Source: a bacterium (GTDB lineage Bacteria; Zhuqueibacterota; Zhuqueibacteria; Zhuqueibacterales; Zhuqueibacteraceae). Taken from it: a DNA stretch of 64,000 nt. Made by a program: the position numbers and the translations under genes. Under the pieces are notes generated by a model. That model worked only from the letters and a program-made list of their open reading frames with translations, was not told where the DNA came from and made no database searches. Numbering within the stretch: position 1 is the stretch's first letter; each line of letters opens with the position of its first letter. This document shows positions 42,133 to 51,597 of the stretch, piece after piece. The stretch lies in NCBI GenBank assembly GCA_023150945.1, contig JAKLJX010000024.1:1-64000 (forward strand). The letters are read 5' to 3'.

Positions 42133-42894
42133 TCACGAGAGCGAATCCCACAACAAGTAAAGGGAAAAGGCGATGACGACGATGATCACGAAGCCGCGAA
42201 TCCAGGCATGGCCCTTGCGCACGGCGTAGCGCGTGCCAATATAGCCGCCCAGCGCATTGCCGAAACCGAGTGCGGCGCCCAGCAGATAATCGACGTGGCT
42301 ATTCATGATAAAGACGGCCAAGGCCGCGATGGTGAAAATGAAAACGACGATGACTTTCACGGCGTTGGTGGCCACGAGATCAAAACCGGTCAACGCCATG
42401 ACCAGAATAATCAGAAAGCCGACGCCCGCCTGAATGAACCCGCCGAACACGCCCACGCCGAAGAAGCCGATCACGAAGGCCAGCAGGCGCCAGCCGGTGA
42501 GCGGCCGGGGATTCTCGCGCAGGCGCTTGCTGGGATCCGCCACGATCAGGATCAGCACACCGATCATGGTGAGCGCCAGCGCGCGTTTGAATTGGTCATC
42601 CGGCAGATCGATCGCCAACTGCGCGCCGGCAATGGCGCCCGCGACCGCCGGCACCGCGGCCAGCAGGCTGATGCGCCACGGCATGACGTTTTGCTGGTGG
42701 AAGCCGGCGATCGCCACCACGTTTTGCATGAGAATGCCGATGCGGTTGGTGCCGTTGGCGGTTGCGCTCGGCAGACCAAGGAAAATCAACAGCGGCAACG
42801 ACAACAGCGAACCGCCGCCCGCGAGAATGTTGATGAATCCAACGAAAATGCCGATGCCAAACAGCGTGAGCAGTTGCCCAGCGAGGGAAAGCAT
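42133..42894 (-). CDS. TauE/SafE-family sulfite/organosulfonate exporter-like protein
   Basis: A 253-residue integral membrane protein of the TauE/SafE (DUF81) family, with eight hydrophobic segments. Typical features are the N-terminal 'GFINILAGGGSLLSLPLL', LPSATANGTNR in the first half, and the repeat in the second half (GFFGVGVFGGFIQAGVGFL, TNAVKV). Members carry sulfite, sulfoacetate or other organosulfonates across the membrane. ATG 42894 is the natural start; the longer frame upstream is polar. It is the first gene of the minus-strand run to 40566 and diverges from glpD, with both promoters in the 234-bp gap. Confidence 0.92.
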   Translation of the reverse strand: MLSLAGQLLTLFGIGIFVGFINILAGGGSLLSLPLLIFLGLPSATANGTNRIGILMQNVVAIAGFHQQNVMPWRISLLAAVPAVAGAIAGAQLAIDLPDDQFKRALALTMIGVLILIVADPSKRLRENPRPLTGWRLLAFVIGFFGVGVFGGFIQAGVGFLIILVMALTGFDLVATNAVKVIVVFIFTIAALAVFIMNSHVDYLLGAALGFGNALGGYIGTRYAVRKGHAWIRGFVIIVVIAFSLYLLWDSLS

Positions 42895-42988
42895 GCTTGC
42901 GATCCAGTCTGTTGTCTTGCCGCCCGGCTGGCACTGCCTCTGGCGCCCTGGCGCCTGCCGCATCGGGCGGGAGGCGGCGATAATTTCA

Positions 42989-43018
42989 TTGAGAGAGGCG
43001 GACGGATTTGCGTATCTT
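42989..43018 (+). promoter_or_regulatory. Predicted promoter for glpD
   Basis: TTGAGA (42989-42994) and TATCTT (43013-43018) are separated by 18 bases. The -10 is followed by GCC, as in the predicted pcrA promoter. It lies about 110 bases before the glpD ATG. Confidence 0.45.
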
Positions 43019-43128
43019 GCCCTCACCCCTCGCAGGTGGGAAGAAGTTATAAATCATTCTTTGAATATCAAGCCCGTTTTCCGCGGGCAGCCCGTTCTGA
43101 ACCCATTCGCAAGTGATGGATTTCCGGT

Positions 43129-44811
43129 ATGCAACGTGACTTGAACGCACTGGCAAACAATGTCTTTGATGTGGTGATCATCGGCGGCGGCATTTACGGC
43201 GCCTGCGCCGCCTGGGAAGCGGCGCTGCGCGGCTTGTCAGTCGCCCTGGTGGAAAAAGATGATTTCGGCGGCGCCACTTCCGCGAACAGCTTGAAGATCA
43301 TTCACGGCGGCCTGCGCTACTTGCAGCATGCCGATTTCAAGCGCATGCGCGAGTCGATTCACGAGCGCATGGTGTTGATGCGCATCGCGCCGCACCTGGT
43401 TCACCCTCTGCCCTGCGTCATGCCGACCTACGGCCACGCCCTGAAAGGAAAAGAGGTGATGGCGGTGGCCATGTTCCTCAATGATCTGGTCGGCTTCGAC
43501 CGCAACCGCCTGGACGATCCCCAGAAACGCCTACCCGCCGGGCGGGTGATCTCGAGGGAAGAATGCCGGCGCCTGATTCCCGGTGTTGACGAAAACGGCC
43601 TCACCGGCGGCGCGCTGTGGTATGACTGCCACGTCTACAACTCCGAGCGCCTGCTGCTTTCCTTCCTGCACGCCGCAGTGAAAAAAGGCGCGCAGGCGGC
43701 GAATTATCTTCCGGTGCGCGGCTTCTTGCAGGAAGGCAACCGGATCACCGGCGTCGAAGTCGAGGATGCCTTCACCGGCCAGCGCTTCGCGGTGCGCGCG
43801 CACCTGACCATCAACAACAGCGGGCCCTGGGTGAATCAAGTGCTCAGCCTGAAAAACGGCCGGCCGCCCCAACCGCCCGTGCTGCTCTCCAAAGCTATGA
43901 ACCTGGTCATCCGCCGGCAACTGGTTCCCAACTACGCCGTCGGCGTGCCGAGCAAATTCGAATTCAAAGACGCAGACGCCATTCTCAACAAAGGCTCGCG
44001 CCTGCTCTTCCTGCGACCCTGGCGCCACGTCTCGCTTATCGGTACCACCCACGTCGCTTACCGCGGCGACCCGGAGAATTTCAAGATTGCCGAGCAGGAC
44101 ATTCAGGATTTCGTGAATGAATTCCGCGCGGCTTATCCCGCCGCCGGCCTGACCCGCGACGACGTCTCCTATTACTACGGCGGACTCCTGCCCATGGAAG
44201 GCGTCAATCCACGCACCGGCGACGTGAAACTGCTGAAGCAATATCTGCTCAAGGATCATGCCGCCGAAGAGGGCCTCGAGGGCTTGCTGACGGTGGTGGG
44301 CGTGAAGTACACGACGGCGCGTGACGTGGCGCAGAAATCCATCGACCTGGCGCTGCGCAAGTTGCAGCGACCCGTGGTCAAATCGCCCTCGCAAGAACAA
44401 CGGATCCACGGCGGCGAGATTGACCGCTTCGATGCCTTTGTGGCAGCGGAAAGCCGCAAGCAGCCACACCGGCTGCCGGCAGAAATCGTCAGGCACCTGA
44501 TCGAGAACTACGGTTCAGCCTATGCGGACTTGTTCCCGCATCTTCAGGAAAACCCGGCGTGGGCGAGCCGGGTGCATCCGCAAACCACCACCATTGCCGC
44601 CGAAGTCATTCACGGCGTGCGCGAAGAGATGGCGCAAAAGCTGGTTGATGTGATCATGCGACGCACCGAACTCGGCACCGCCGGCCACCCCGGCGCCGAG
44701 GCGCTGCAGCAGTGCGCCGAACTCATGGGCCGCGAACTGGGCTGGACCGCCGAACGCCTGGCTGCAGAAATTGCCGAAGTGAATCAAGTCTTCACGGTGG
44801 CGCAGCTATGA
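43129..44811 (+). CDS. glpD: FAD-dependent glycerol-3-phosphate dehydrogenase
   Basis: A 560-residue FAD enzyme that oxidises glycerol-3-phosphate to dihydroxyacetone phosphate and passes electrons to the quinone pool. The N-terminal dinucleotide fold is VIIGGGIYGACAAW with the second half ALVEKDDF; then the GlpD signature SANSLKIIHGGLRYLQ. The central domain and the C-terminal helical DAO-C domain (residues about 420-560) complete the usual length. The ATG at 43129 has a weak ribosome site. The promoter at 42989-43018 fits. A stem-loop terminator follows the stop. Confidence 0.93.
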   Translation: MQRDLNALANNVFDVVIIGGGIYGACAAWEAALRGLSVALVEKDDFGGATSANSLKIIHGGLRYLQHADFKRMRESIHERMVLMRIAPHLVHPLPCVMPTYGHALKGKEVMAVAMFLNDLVGFDRNRLDDPQKRLPAGRVISREECRRLIPGVDENGLTGGALWYDCHVYNSERLLLSFLHAAVKKGAQAANYLPVRGFLQEGNRITGVEVEDAFTGQRFAVRAHLTINNSGPWVNQVLSLKNGRPPQPPVLLSKAMNLVIRRQLVPNYAVGVPSKFEFKDADAILNKGSRLLFLRPWRHVSLIGTTHVAYRGDPENFKIAEQDIQDFVNEFRAAYPAAGLTRDDVSYYYGGLLPMEGVNPRTGDVKLLKQYLLKDHAAEEGLEGLLTVVGVKYTTARDVAQKSIDLALRKLQRPVVKSPSQEQRIHGGEIDRFDAFVAAESRKQPHRLPAEIVRHLIENYGSAYADLFPHLQENPAWASRVHPQTTTIAAEVIHGVREEMAQKLVDVIMRRTELGTAGHPGAEALQQCAELMGRELGWTAERLAAEIAEVNQVFTVAQL

Positions 44812-45149
44812 GTGCCTCGCTGCAGCGAATACGAGACAAAATTTTTGAAGCCCTCCACCCACAAAAGCACAATCCCGCAGAAGGCGCGGGCGGTCTGCGC
44901 TCCTCTGCGGGATTCTTCTGCACCAAGATCAAGCTCGCCAGACTTCTGGTTTGCGGACGGATAAGATTCCAGTTTGTTTGGGTGGCTCGTTTTGCTTGTC
45001 ATCTCACAGGGACATTGTGAAGAATTCGGCACTCTGCTCGAGTCTTCACAAGATCCTTGCCAGGATGACATTGATCGTGGATTGACTTTTCAAAGCAACA
45101 GAGCGCCAGCCTGGTGAAGAACAAGGTTGAGGCAACTCCGTTGCGTGGT
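44812..45149. other. 338-bp spacer between glpD and the SEC-C gene
   Basis: It begins with the glpD stem-loop terminator (44870-44916); otherwise no gene or repeat was recognised. Confidence 0.55.
44870..44916 (+). terminator. Stem-loop after glpD
   Basis: Complementary ends AATCCCGCAGA and TCTGCGGGATT flank a GC-rich inner loop. A short T-rich tail (TTCTTCTG) follows, so termination is plausible but weak. Confidence 0.5.
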
Positions 45150-45491
45150 TCACCCTTCGGCGCGTTTGCGCGTGCCCCAGCGTTTGGCGAAATCCTTCGC
45201 GCGGATGCGCGCCGCGCGGCTTTGCCCGCCTTTGGCCTCGAGCCGCGCGGCAGGGCGCAACCGCGGCGGCGTGGGATGTGCCTCGGCGTTATGTCCGCCC
45301 TCGGGATGCGGCTCGCCGGCTTTTTCTTCGGCGGCTTCCGCCGCCGCAGGCGCCTGGGTTTCAGTTGCCGCCTGCGCCTTCAACATCTCGGCGTAGGCTT
45401 GGCGCGCCGCAGCCTCATCCTTCTCCATGCAACATTTCTTGTACTTTTTGCCGCTGCCGCATGGGCAGGGATCATTGCGTCCGGCTTTCAT
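45150..45491 (-). CDS. SEC-C motif zinc-binding small protein
   Basis: A 113-residue protein. The N-terminus carries the SEC-C metal motif in the form [16 protein letters not shown]: four cysteines, a glycine-serine turn and a lysine-rich end. This module, first seen at the C-terminus of SecA, occurs in many small standalone proteins and binds zinc. The rest is low-complexity, rich in Ala, Glu and Arg. ATG 45491 has GGGAGG seven bases upstream. It diverges from the YqaA-like gene. Its partner is unknown. Confidence 0.85.
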   Translation of the reverse strand: MKAGRNDPCPCGSGKKYKKCCMEKDEAAARQAYAEMLKAQAATETQAPAAAEAAEEKAGEPHPEGGHNAEAHPTPPRLRPAARLEAKGGQSRAARIRAKDFAKRWGTRKRAEG

Positions 45492-45533
45492 ATGAACGCC
45501 TCCCTTCAGTAGAAAAAATGTTCAGTACCGTGT

Positions 45534-45562
45534 TTGCAAAACTAGTGCATTTTCTGTACATT
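45534..45562 (+). promoter_or_regulatory. Predicted promoter for the YqaA-like gene
   Basis: TTGCAA (45534-45539), 17-base spacer, TACATT (45557-45562). It lies about 55 bases before the ATG at 45618, in the divergent gap with the SEC-C gene. Confidence 0.4.
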
Positions 45563-45617
45563 TCAAAGTCAATTTTGTTCGATCATCCAAGACCAAAACA
45601 TCAGGACAGCCTCCCGC

Positions 45618-46265
45618 ATGAGTCTCCCCGATCTCGCAACCGAACAAAGCTCCAATCCGCGAGTGAAAAAACCGCATCTCATTCGCCGGCTCTATGATTG
45701 GGTTTTGCACTGGGCGCACACGCCCTACGGCACGCCGGCGCTGGCCACGTTGGCAATGGCCGAATCTTCTTTCTTCCCGATTCCTCCGGATCCCCTGCTG
45801 ATGGCCCTGGCCATGTCACGGCCGGAGCGCAGCATGTGGTATGCGCTGGTGTGCTCGGCTTGCTCGGTGGTGGGCGGCATGCTCGGTTACCTTATCGGCT
45901 GGCAGTTGTGGCATCTGGTGAGCGATTTCTTCTTCACCCACGTGCCGGGCTTCACTCATGAAGTCTTTAATCTGGTCGCACAAAAATACAACGACAACGC
46001 CTTCCTCGCAGTATTTACTGCCGCGTTCACGCCCATTCCCTATAAGGTCTTCACCATCGCCGGCGGCGTCTTTCAGATCAACTTCATCGAATTCCTGGCG
46101 GCGTCGATGGTCGGCCGGTCCATGCGCTTCTTTCTGGTGGCCGGACTGATCCGCGTTTTCGGCGCAGCAATCAAGGAGAAGATCGACCGCTACTTCGATT
46201 GGTTCGCGCTGGGCTTCACCGTGCTGCTGATTTTGGGATTCATTGTGATCAAATATGCCCTTTAG
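45618..46265 (+). CDS. YqaA/DedA-family membrane protein (VTT domain)
   Basis: A 215-residue integral membrane protein of the VTT/SNARE-associated (DedA-YqaA) family. Signatures are 'ESSFFPIPPDPLLMALAM' near residue 50, the glycine-rich 'SVVGGMLGYLIGW', and the re-entrant 'FTPIPYKVFTIAGGVFQINFIEFLAASMVGR' near 135. These are the two opposed half-hairpins and the conserved arginine of the family. DedA proteins move lipids such as undecaprenyl phosphate or phosphatidylethanolamine across membranes; which lipid applies here cannot be said. ATG 45618 is the only good start. No partner gene is evident. Confidence 0.92.
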   Translation: MSLPDLATEQSSNPRVKKPHLIRRLYDWVLHWAHTPYGTPALATLAMAESSFFPIPPDPLLMALAMSRPERSMWYALVCSACSVVGGMLGYLIGWQLWHLVSDFFFTHVPGFTHEVFNLVAQKYNDNAFLAVFTAAFTPIPYKVFTIAGGVFQINFIEFLAASMVGRSMRFFLVAGLIRVFGAAIKEKIDRYFDWFALGFTVLLILGFIVIKYAL

Positions 46266-46359
46266 CTGCCGCCGCGAGAGGGGGTCACCTCCCTCTCGCC
46301 GGTGTTGCCCCGCGCATGCGCAGCCGTCATGCCAATGCCAACCTTCCCTCCCGCCCTGC

Positions 46360-48645
46360 TCAGAACTTCGCGCTCACGCCCACACTCGGCAAGAATGGAA
46401 ACAGCGGCACGGTTTCACGTTCCGCCGGATTCTTGTCAAAATCCCACACATAATAAAACACATTCTTGCGATTGTACACGTTGATCAGATTCAACGATAA
46501 ATCCATCTGCCACGCCTTGAAGAAGTAGTGCCGCGTCAGGCCGAGATCGAGGCGGTGATAATCGGGATAGCGCGCGCCATTGACGGTATCAAAGATGACG
46601 CGCCGGTCGCGCGGCACCCCCAACACGTCATACTCAAAACTGCCGCTGGCCTTGGTGTAGGGAAAACCGGTGCCGAGCTTGAACAACACGCCCAATTCCC
46701 ATTTGCGGTTGAAATTGTAGTTCATCACCACGTTGGCGGAATGGCGCCGGTCCCAATTGGGTGGATAGCGCGTGATTTGATCGTTGATCGTCTGGCCTTC
46801 TTTGTAGACATACGCGAGCGCGTAAGACAACCAGCCGTTGAGGCGGCCGGTGGGCTTCTGCAGCAACACCTCCACGCCGTAGGCCTCGCCCTCCGCCTTG
46901 CGAAACACATTCAAAATCGTGAAATCGACCTCCTGCGTGAACGAAGAGCGCGTCTCGCGAAAGGCCAGCAGATTGCGCAAGGTCTTGTAATAACCCTCCA
47001 CGGTCAGTTTCAAGCCCGCTGCGGGGAATTCGGTTTCGTAGCCGGCGAGGTAATGGACGGAATGGCCGGGGTCCAGCGTGCGGTCGAATGAAAACCAAAA
47101 GTCGATGAACGAGGGATTCAACTCATCCTGCACTGTGGCAATGTACTGATTGTAGACGCCCCAGGCCGCGGAGAGCGCCGAGTGTTCGCCCAGCAACAGG
47201 CGCGCCGACAAGCGCGGTTCCGGCCGCAGCCTCTGCGTCGCGACACTGTAATAGCTCAGGCGCAGGCCGGGGTGCAGCGTAAAGCGCAGCGACGGCCGCC
47301 ACAAATGCTGGACATAGCCGGCGAGATAAAACGGCTCCTGCTTGATGCTGCCCAGGTCACGATCATCGAAAACATTGCGGTACTCGAAACTCAGATTCTT
47401 CGCCTCCAGGCCGAGTTTGATCTCCTGCTGCGCATTGCGGAAATAGGTGAGATCAGCCTTGAAGGTTTGATCGAAAATCTCGTTGAGGCCGAATGCGCCG
47501 CCGCGGCCGCCGATGCCGACTTTGGTGTCGAAGTGGCTGCCCGCCACCATGAAATTCGACAGCAGTTGATGATTGAACAGATGGCGCCAATTCAGCGCAA
47601 AAGTGCGGTTGCCCCAATTCAGATCGAGCGTGAGATCCTCCCAATTCAGCACATCGCGGCCGAGATAGGTGCTGAACGAAATGCGGTCGGCCGGCGAAAC
47701 ATCCTGAAAGACGTGCGCCTGCGCATCATAGAAATAGTAGGGCAGCTCGAAATCCGTGAGGCCGGCCCGCCGCGCCGCGTTGAGCAGTTGATCGATGTAG
47801 GTACGGCGCAGCGCCAGCAGCCACGCGCCTTTGTGCAGCGGCCCTTCGAGCGTGGTTTGCGAGCTGAGCAGGCTGATCGCCGCTGCGCCGGAAAAGCTCC
47901 GGCTGTTGCCCTCGCGGCTGGTCAGGCGCAGCACCGAGGACAAGCGTCCGCCATATTCCGCCGGAAAACCGCCCTTGATCAAGTTCGCATCTTTGAGCGC
48001 ATCGGTGATGAAATTGGAGAACAAACCGCCGAGATGCGAAGGATTGTAGACGGTGATGCCATCCAGCGTGATGAGATTTTGATCCGTGTTGCCGCCGCGC
48101 ACCGCCAGTGCCGTGCTGTAGTCCGAGGTGCCCGTCACGCCGGGCAGGAATTGCAGCGCGCGAAAGACGTCGGCCTCCACCACCCGCGGCAGGGTCGTCA
48201 GCGTGCGGCCGCTCAAATTGAGCTGCGCAATGGCAAGATCGCGCTTTGCGGCTTCTTTTTCGGCAGTCACCGTTACACTGCCGAGTGCAATGGGCTTCAC
48301 CTCCAGCAAAAAGTCTCTGACCACTTTCTCGCCGGGCGCAAAAGTCATGGCATGCACTTGCTTGTCATAGCCGATGCTGTTGACAATGATCTCGTGCCGG
48401 CCCGGCGTAATGCCGTTGATGACGAAGTAGCCGTCCACACTGGTGGCGGCGCCTTGCGCGGTGCCGGCCAGCAGCACGTTGGCTCCAATCAGTGCTTCAT
48501 GACTGGCCGCGTCCTTGACGAAACCGCTGAGCGCAGCCGGGGACTGTGCGAAACCCGCGGCCACGGGCCACGCGATCAAAAGCAGGATTGCACAAGGCCG
48601 GCGGCAAAGCAACAATCTGATTCTCATTTCTTGCATAGAGGGCAT
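46360..48645 (-). CDS. TonB-dependent receptor with carboxypeptidase-regulatory domain
   Basis: A 761-residue outer-membrane receptor. A signal peptide (LLLIAWPVAAGFAQ) is followed by an N-terminal carboxypeptidase-regulatory/CarbopepD_reg domain (residues about 38-110: SGFVKDAASHEALIGANVLL, TSVDGYFVINGI), then the plug (AVRGGNTDQNLITLDGITVYNPSH; GGFPAEYGGRLSSVL) and a barrel with aromatic ends. No SusD-like partner gene is next to it, so it may take up small complexes such as siderophores, vitamins or peptides. The start is uncertain (48645, 48636 or 48627); none has a strong ribosome site. Confidence 0.9.
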   Translation of the reverse strand: MPSMQEMRIRLLLCRRPCAILLLIAWPVAAGFAQSPAALSGFVKDAASHEALIGANVLLAGTAQGAATSVDGYFVINGITPGRHEIIVNSIGYDKQVHAMTFAPGEKVVRDFLLEVKPIALGSVTVTAEKEAAKRDLAIAQLNLSGRTLTTLPRVVEADVFRALQFLPGVTGTSDYSTALAVRGGNTDQNLITLDGITVYNPSHLGGLFSNFITDALKDANLIKGGFPAEYGGRLSSVLRLTSREGNSRSFSGAAAISLLSSQTTLEGPLHKGAWLLALRRTYIDQLLNAARRAGLTDFELPYYFYDAQAHVFQDVSPADRISFSTYLGRDVLNWEDLTLDLNWGNRTFALNWRHLFNHQLLSNFMVAGSHFDTKVGIGGRGGAFGLNEIFDQTFKADLTYFRNAQQEIKLGLEAKNLSFEYRNVFDDRDLGSIKQEPFYLAGYVQHLWRPSLRFTLHPGLRLSYYSVATQRLRPEPRLSARLLLGEHSALSAAWGVYNQYIATVQDELNPSFIDFWFSFDRTLDPGHSVHYLAGYETEFPAAGLKLTVEGYYKTLRNLLAFRETRSSFTQEVDFTILNVFRKAEGEAYGVEVLLQKPTGRLNGWLSYALAYVYKEGQTINDQITRYPPNWDRRHSANVVMNYNFNRKWELGVLFKLGTGFPYTKASGSFEYDVLGVPRDRRVIFDTVNGARYPDYHRLDLGLTRHYFFKAWQMDLSLNLINVYNRKNVFYYVWDFDKNPAERETVPLFPFLPSVGVSAKF

Positions 48646-49311
48646 CAGTTCAAAATCGCATGAACATTGACCAGGACCGCTGGCTCGAGCCGTGCCTGTT
48701 CAGAAAGAAAGAAACCGGCCAGGCGCTTGGCCCCGAAGCGTGCACAAGCCGAATGAAACTCGCTCTTGCTCATGACGAAGCACCCGGGTGGTGGTGTTTT
48801 CTGCGCTATACTTCTCGAGTACCGGGGAAAACGCTTACCGCACGACACAGAACACAACAACTCTTCACGCAAACGATAAGCGGAATAACCGCCACGACAC
48901 CAAGGCACGAAAGAATAGAAGTCATGTCAGCGAGCCTTGCTGGCCTTCTTTGTGGTGTCCCAAATCTGACGGGTTCGTTGTCGCCGCAGAGCTTCAGAGT
49001 TCAGCTTGTCTGAAATGTGACGTGAACCGTTAAGCCTCAGAAGCCAACCCAGGTTTTGTCACTCTGGCAGAGTCTTTTCAAGCACAAGCATCATGGTCCT
49101 GCTGACAAAGGCATGTCTTGCAAGGATGCTTTGCAGCATGACACGAAGAATGTGACAGTTGGGATCGACTTAGCGTTGTTAGCGTCCGTCTGAAAACGTT
49201 CCGCCTCCGCCCGGCCCATGTCGCCAAGGCTTCGAGCATCGCGGGAACTCCGAGGTTCTGAATGCATCGGCCAAATCGTTGCAGCAGCACAATTGTTGAG
49301 AGGCGGCGATT
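48646..49311. other. 666-bp spacer with repeat R3
   Basis: This is the 5' side of the TonB receptor gene and the 3' side of pcrA. It contains a weak inverted repeat near 48890-48960 (CCACGACACCAAGGCACGAA modules) and repeat R3 at 49182-49317. No gene was recognised. Confidence 0.55.
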
Positions 49312-49317
49312 TCAGAC
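49182..49317 (+). repeat. Dispersed repeat copy R3
   Basis: About 136 bp, same orientation as R1. It is more diverged in the CGGCTGAGC block. Its last bases, GCGATTTCAGAC, contain the stop codon of the pcrA-like gene (49312-49314). Confidence 0.7.
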
Positions 49318-51336
49318 TTTGAAATTGTTCTCGCGCAAGCGCCGCAGCATGGTGACCAGATCCTCCTGTTCCTCGGCGGCCCGCTGTGCCGCCTGCTCGG
49401 GCGATTCCGTGCCGCCGTTTTCCAGCACCGCGGCAGGGATTTCTTGAATGAAGCGCGAGGGCTGCAACTCCAGCACTTCTTTGTAGCGCGTTTTTCTAGT
49501 GGAGTAACTCAGGGTCAATTCGCGCTGCGCCCGCGTGATCGCGACGTAGCACAGCCGGCGCTCCTCTTCGATCGCGCCGCTTTCCAGCGCGCGGCTGCTG
49601 GGAAACTGGCCGTCATTCATGCCGAACAGAAAAACGTAGGGAAACTCCAGTCCCTTGGCGGCGTGCATGGTGAGGAAGATGGCGCGATCCACTTTTTCGT
49701 TGAGGTAGTCGCTGTCGGAAATCAGACTGACGCGGTCGAGAAAGCCGGCCAGCGTGGGATCTTCGCTGGTTTGCTCGAAACGCTGCAGGCTGCCGAGAAA
49801 TTCGCGCACGTTGCTCACCTTCACTTCGCGGGATTTGGCATCGGCAGTGGCCTCTTCCAGCGCTTTGAGATAGGCGGTTTGCGCGACCAATTCCTGCGTG
49901 GCTTGGCTCAACTTTTCGTGCCGAAAACGCCGGCGAAAATCTTCGATGAGATGGACGAAAGTCTGAATGGCATGCAGCGCCGCCGAACGGACCTCCCCCA
50001 CCTGCTGGGCTTCCTGAAAGGCGCGATAGAGGTTGTAGTTGTGTTGCTGGCAATACTGATGCAACCGCAGCAGCGTGGTGGCGCCAATGCCGCGCTTGGG
50101 AAAATCAAGCGCGCGTTTCAGGCTCAGCTCGTCATCGGGGTTGCGCATCACCTTGAGATAGGCGATTAGTGTGCGAATCTCCGGGCGCTCATAAAAAGAA
50201 GTGCCGCCGATGAGCTGATAGGGCAAATTCGCGTTGCGCGCCGCTTCTTCCAGCGGCCGTAGTTGAAAGTTGGTGCGCACCAGCACGGCAAAATCGCTGA
50301 ATCGCACTTTGGGGTCCAGCAGCTTGCGCATGGTGATCGTGCCGGCAACCTTCTCGGCTTCTTCATTCTCGTTCTCAGCGGTCAGAATGCGAAGCCGGGC
50401 ACCGCCGCTGAGCGCGGACCACAATTCCTTGGCCTTGCGCCGGCGGTTGTTCTTGATCACAGCGTTGGCAGCGTGTAAGATCACCTGGGTCGAGCGATAA
50501 TTCTGCTCGAGTTTGACCAGGCGGGCGCCGGGAAAGTGTTCTTCAAACCGCAACAGGATTTCGGGATTGGCGCCGCGCCAGGAATAGATTGCCTGGTCAT
50601 CATCTCCCACCACGCAGAGATTGCGATGCTCGCCCAGCAACAGCGTGATGAAGCGATATTGCAGAGAATTGGTGTCCTGATATTCATCCACCATCAGGTA
50701 GCGATACCGTTCCTGATAATGCCGGCGCACCTCGGGATGCTGCTCCAGCAGATTGGTCACCAACAGCAAAATGTCGTCGAAATCGATGGCATTGCAATTG
50801 CGTGTGCGCTCGAGGTAATGCGCGTAGAGATCGCCGAACAGCATCTCTTCGGCATTCGGCTTGTTCGCAAATGTCTCCGGCGATTCGCCTTGATTTTTCG
50901 CGGAGGAAATGCGGCCGAGCAATTCGAAAGCAGTGTGCCCGGCGAAATCCAATGCCCGATCCTTCACGATCTCCCGCACCAGCGTGAGCTGATCATGCTG
51001 GTCGTAGATCACGAAGTTACGGCGGTAGCCGGCAGCCGCGGCCTGCTGCCGCAGAATGCGCACTCCGAGCGAATGGAAAGTGGAAATGGTCGCCTTCTGC
51101 GCCGCCGGGCCTGCCAGGTGTTTCAGGCGCTCCTGCATTTCCTGGGCGGCTTTGTTGGTGAACGTGACGGCGAGCAGATGTTGCGCCGGCACTTTTTTAT
51201 TCAAGAGCAGATGGGCCAAACGATAGGTGATGACGCGGGTCTTGCCGGAGCCGGCGCCCGCCAGAATGAGCAGCGGCCCTTCGGTGTGCGATACAGCTTG
51301 TCGTTGCGGTGGATTGAGAGCAGTGAGGTCGAGCAT
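49312..51336 (-). CDS. pcrA: UvrD/PcrA-type ATP-dependent DNA helicase
   Basis: A 674-residue superfamily 1A helicase that unwinds DNA with 3'-5' polarity in repair and replication restart. Motif I is LAGAGSGKTRVITYRL near residues 25-40. Motif Ia (TFTNKAAQEM), motif II (DEYQDTNSLQY), motif III (VVGDDDQAIYSWRGA), motif IV (LEQNYRSTQVIL), motif V (LTMHAAKGLEF) and motif VI (EERRLCYVAITRAQ) are all present, so it is complete. The ATG at 51336 begins MLDLTALNPPQRQAV. The C-terminal tail is short. A -35/-10 pair lies upstream at 51416-51444. Its last codons fall in repeat R3. Confidence 0.93.
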   Translation of the reverse strand: MLDLTALNPPQRQAVSHTEGPLLILAGAGSGKTRVITYRLAHLLLNKKVPAQHLLAVTFTNKAAQEMQERLKHLAGPAAQKATISTFHSLGVRILRQQAAAAGYRRNFVIYDQHDQLTLVREIVKDRALDFAGHTAFELLGRISSAKNQGESPETFANKPNAEEMLFGDLYAHYLERTRNCNAIDFDDILLLVTNLLEQHPEVRRHYQERYRYLMVDEYQDTNSLQYRFITLLLGEHRNLCVVGDDDQAIYSWRGANPEILLRFEEHFPGARLVKLEQNYRSTQVILHAANAVIKNNRRRKAKELWSALSGGARLRILTAENENEEAEKVAGTITMRKLLDPKVRFSDFAVLVRTNFQLRPLEEAARNANLPYQLIGGTSFYERPEIRTLIAYLKVMRNPDDELSLKRALDFPKRGIGATTLLRLHQYCQQHNYNLYRAFQEAQQVGEVRSAALHAIQTFVHLIEDFRRRFRHEKLSQATQELVAQTAYLKALEEATADAKSREVKVSNVREFLGSLQRFEQTSEDPTLAGFLDRVSLISDSDYLNEKVDRAIFLTMHAAKGLEFPYVFLFGMNDGQFPSSRALESGAIEEERRLCYVAITRAQRELTLSYSTRKTRYKEVLELQPSRFIQEIPAAVLENGGTESPEQAAQRAAEEQEDLVTMLRRLRENNFKV

Positions 51337-51415
51337 GCGTTTGCAACTCTGTCATCCGGAGTCAGTGAGCGGTCGGCGATCAATAAACGGCAGAGGGACG
51401 GCAAAAACGGCAGGC

Positions 51416-51444
51416 AAGATAGAAAGGCACTGCCAAACATTCAA
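51416..51444 (-). promoter_or_regulatory. Predicted promoter for pcrA
   Basis: Minus strand: TTGAAT (51439-51444), 17-base spacer, TATCTT (51416-51421) followed by GCC. About 80 bases lie before the ATG at 51336. Confidence 0.5.
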
Positions 51445-51597
51445 CAAATTTCTTGACTTGCCAGGCTGAATTCTTTATTTTCAGCGCGATTCGGATCATT
51501 GTGCCGCGCTGTGTGTGCCGGTCTTGCCGCAAAATTCACCAGATGATGGTAGACTAGGCTCCGAAAGCTTGGTTTTCCCACTCTTGACGATCCCGGA

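Noticed and set aside
41836-43116. Plus-strand frame antisense to the TauE-like run
   Set aside because: Composition is Gln/His/Asp-rich and motif-free, opposed to a clear transporter gene.
49182-49317. tRNA or attC-like structured site at pcrA end
   Set aside because: No cloverleaf with anticodon arm and no attC core site; its match to R1 and R2 makes a dispersed repeat the better call.
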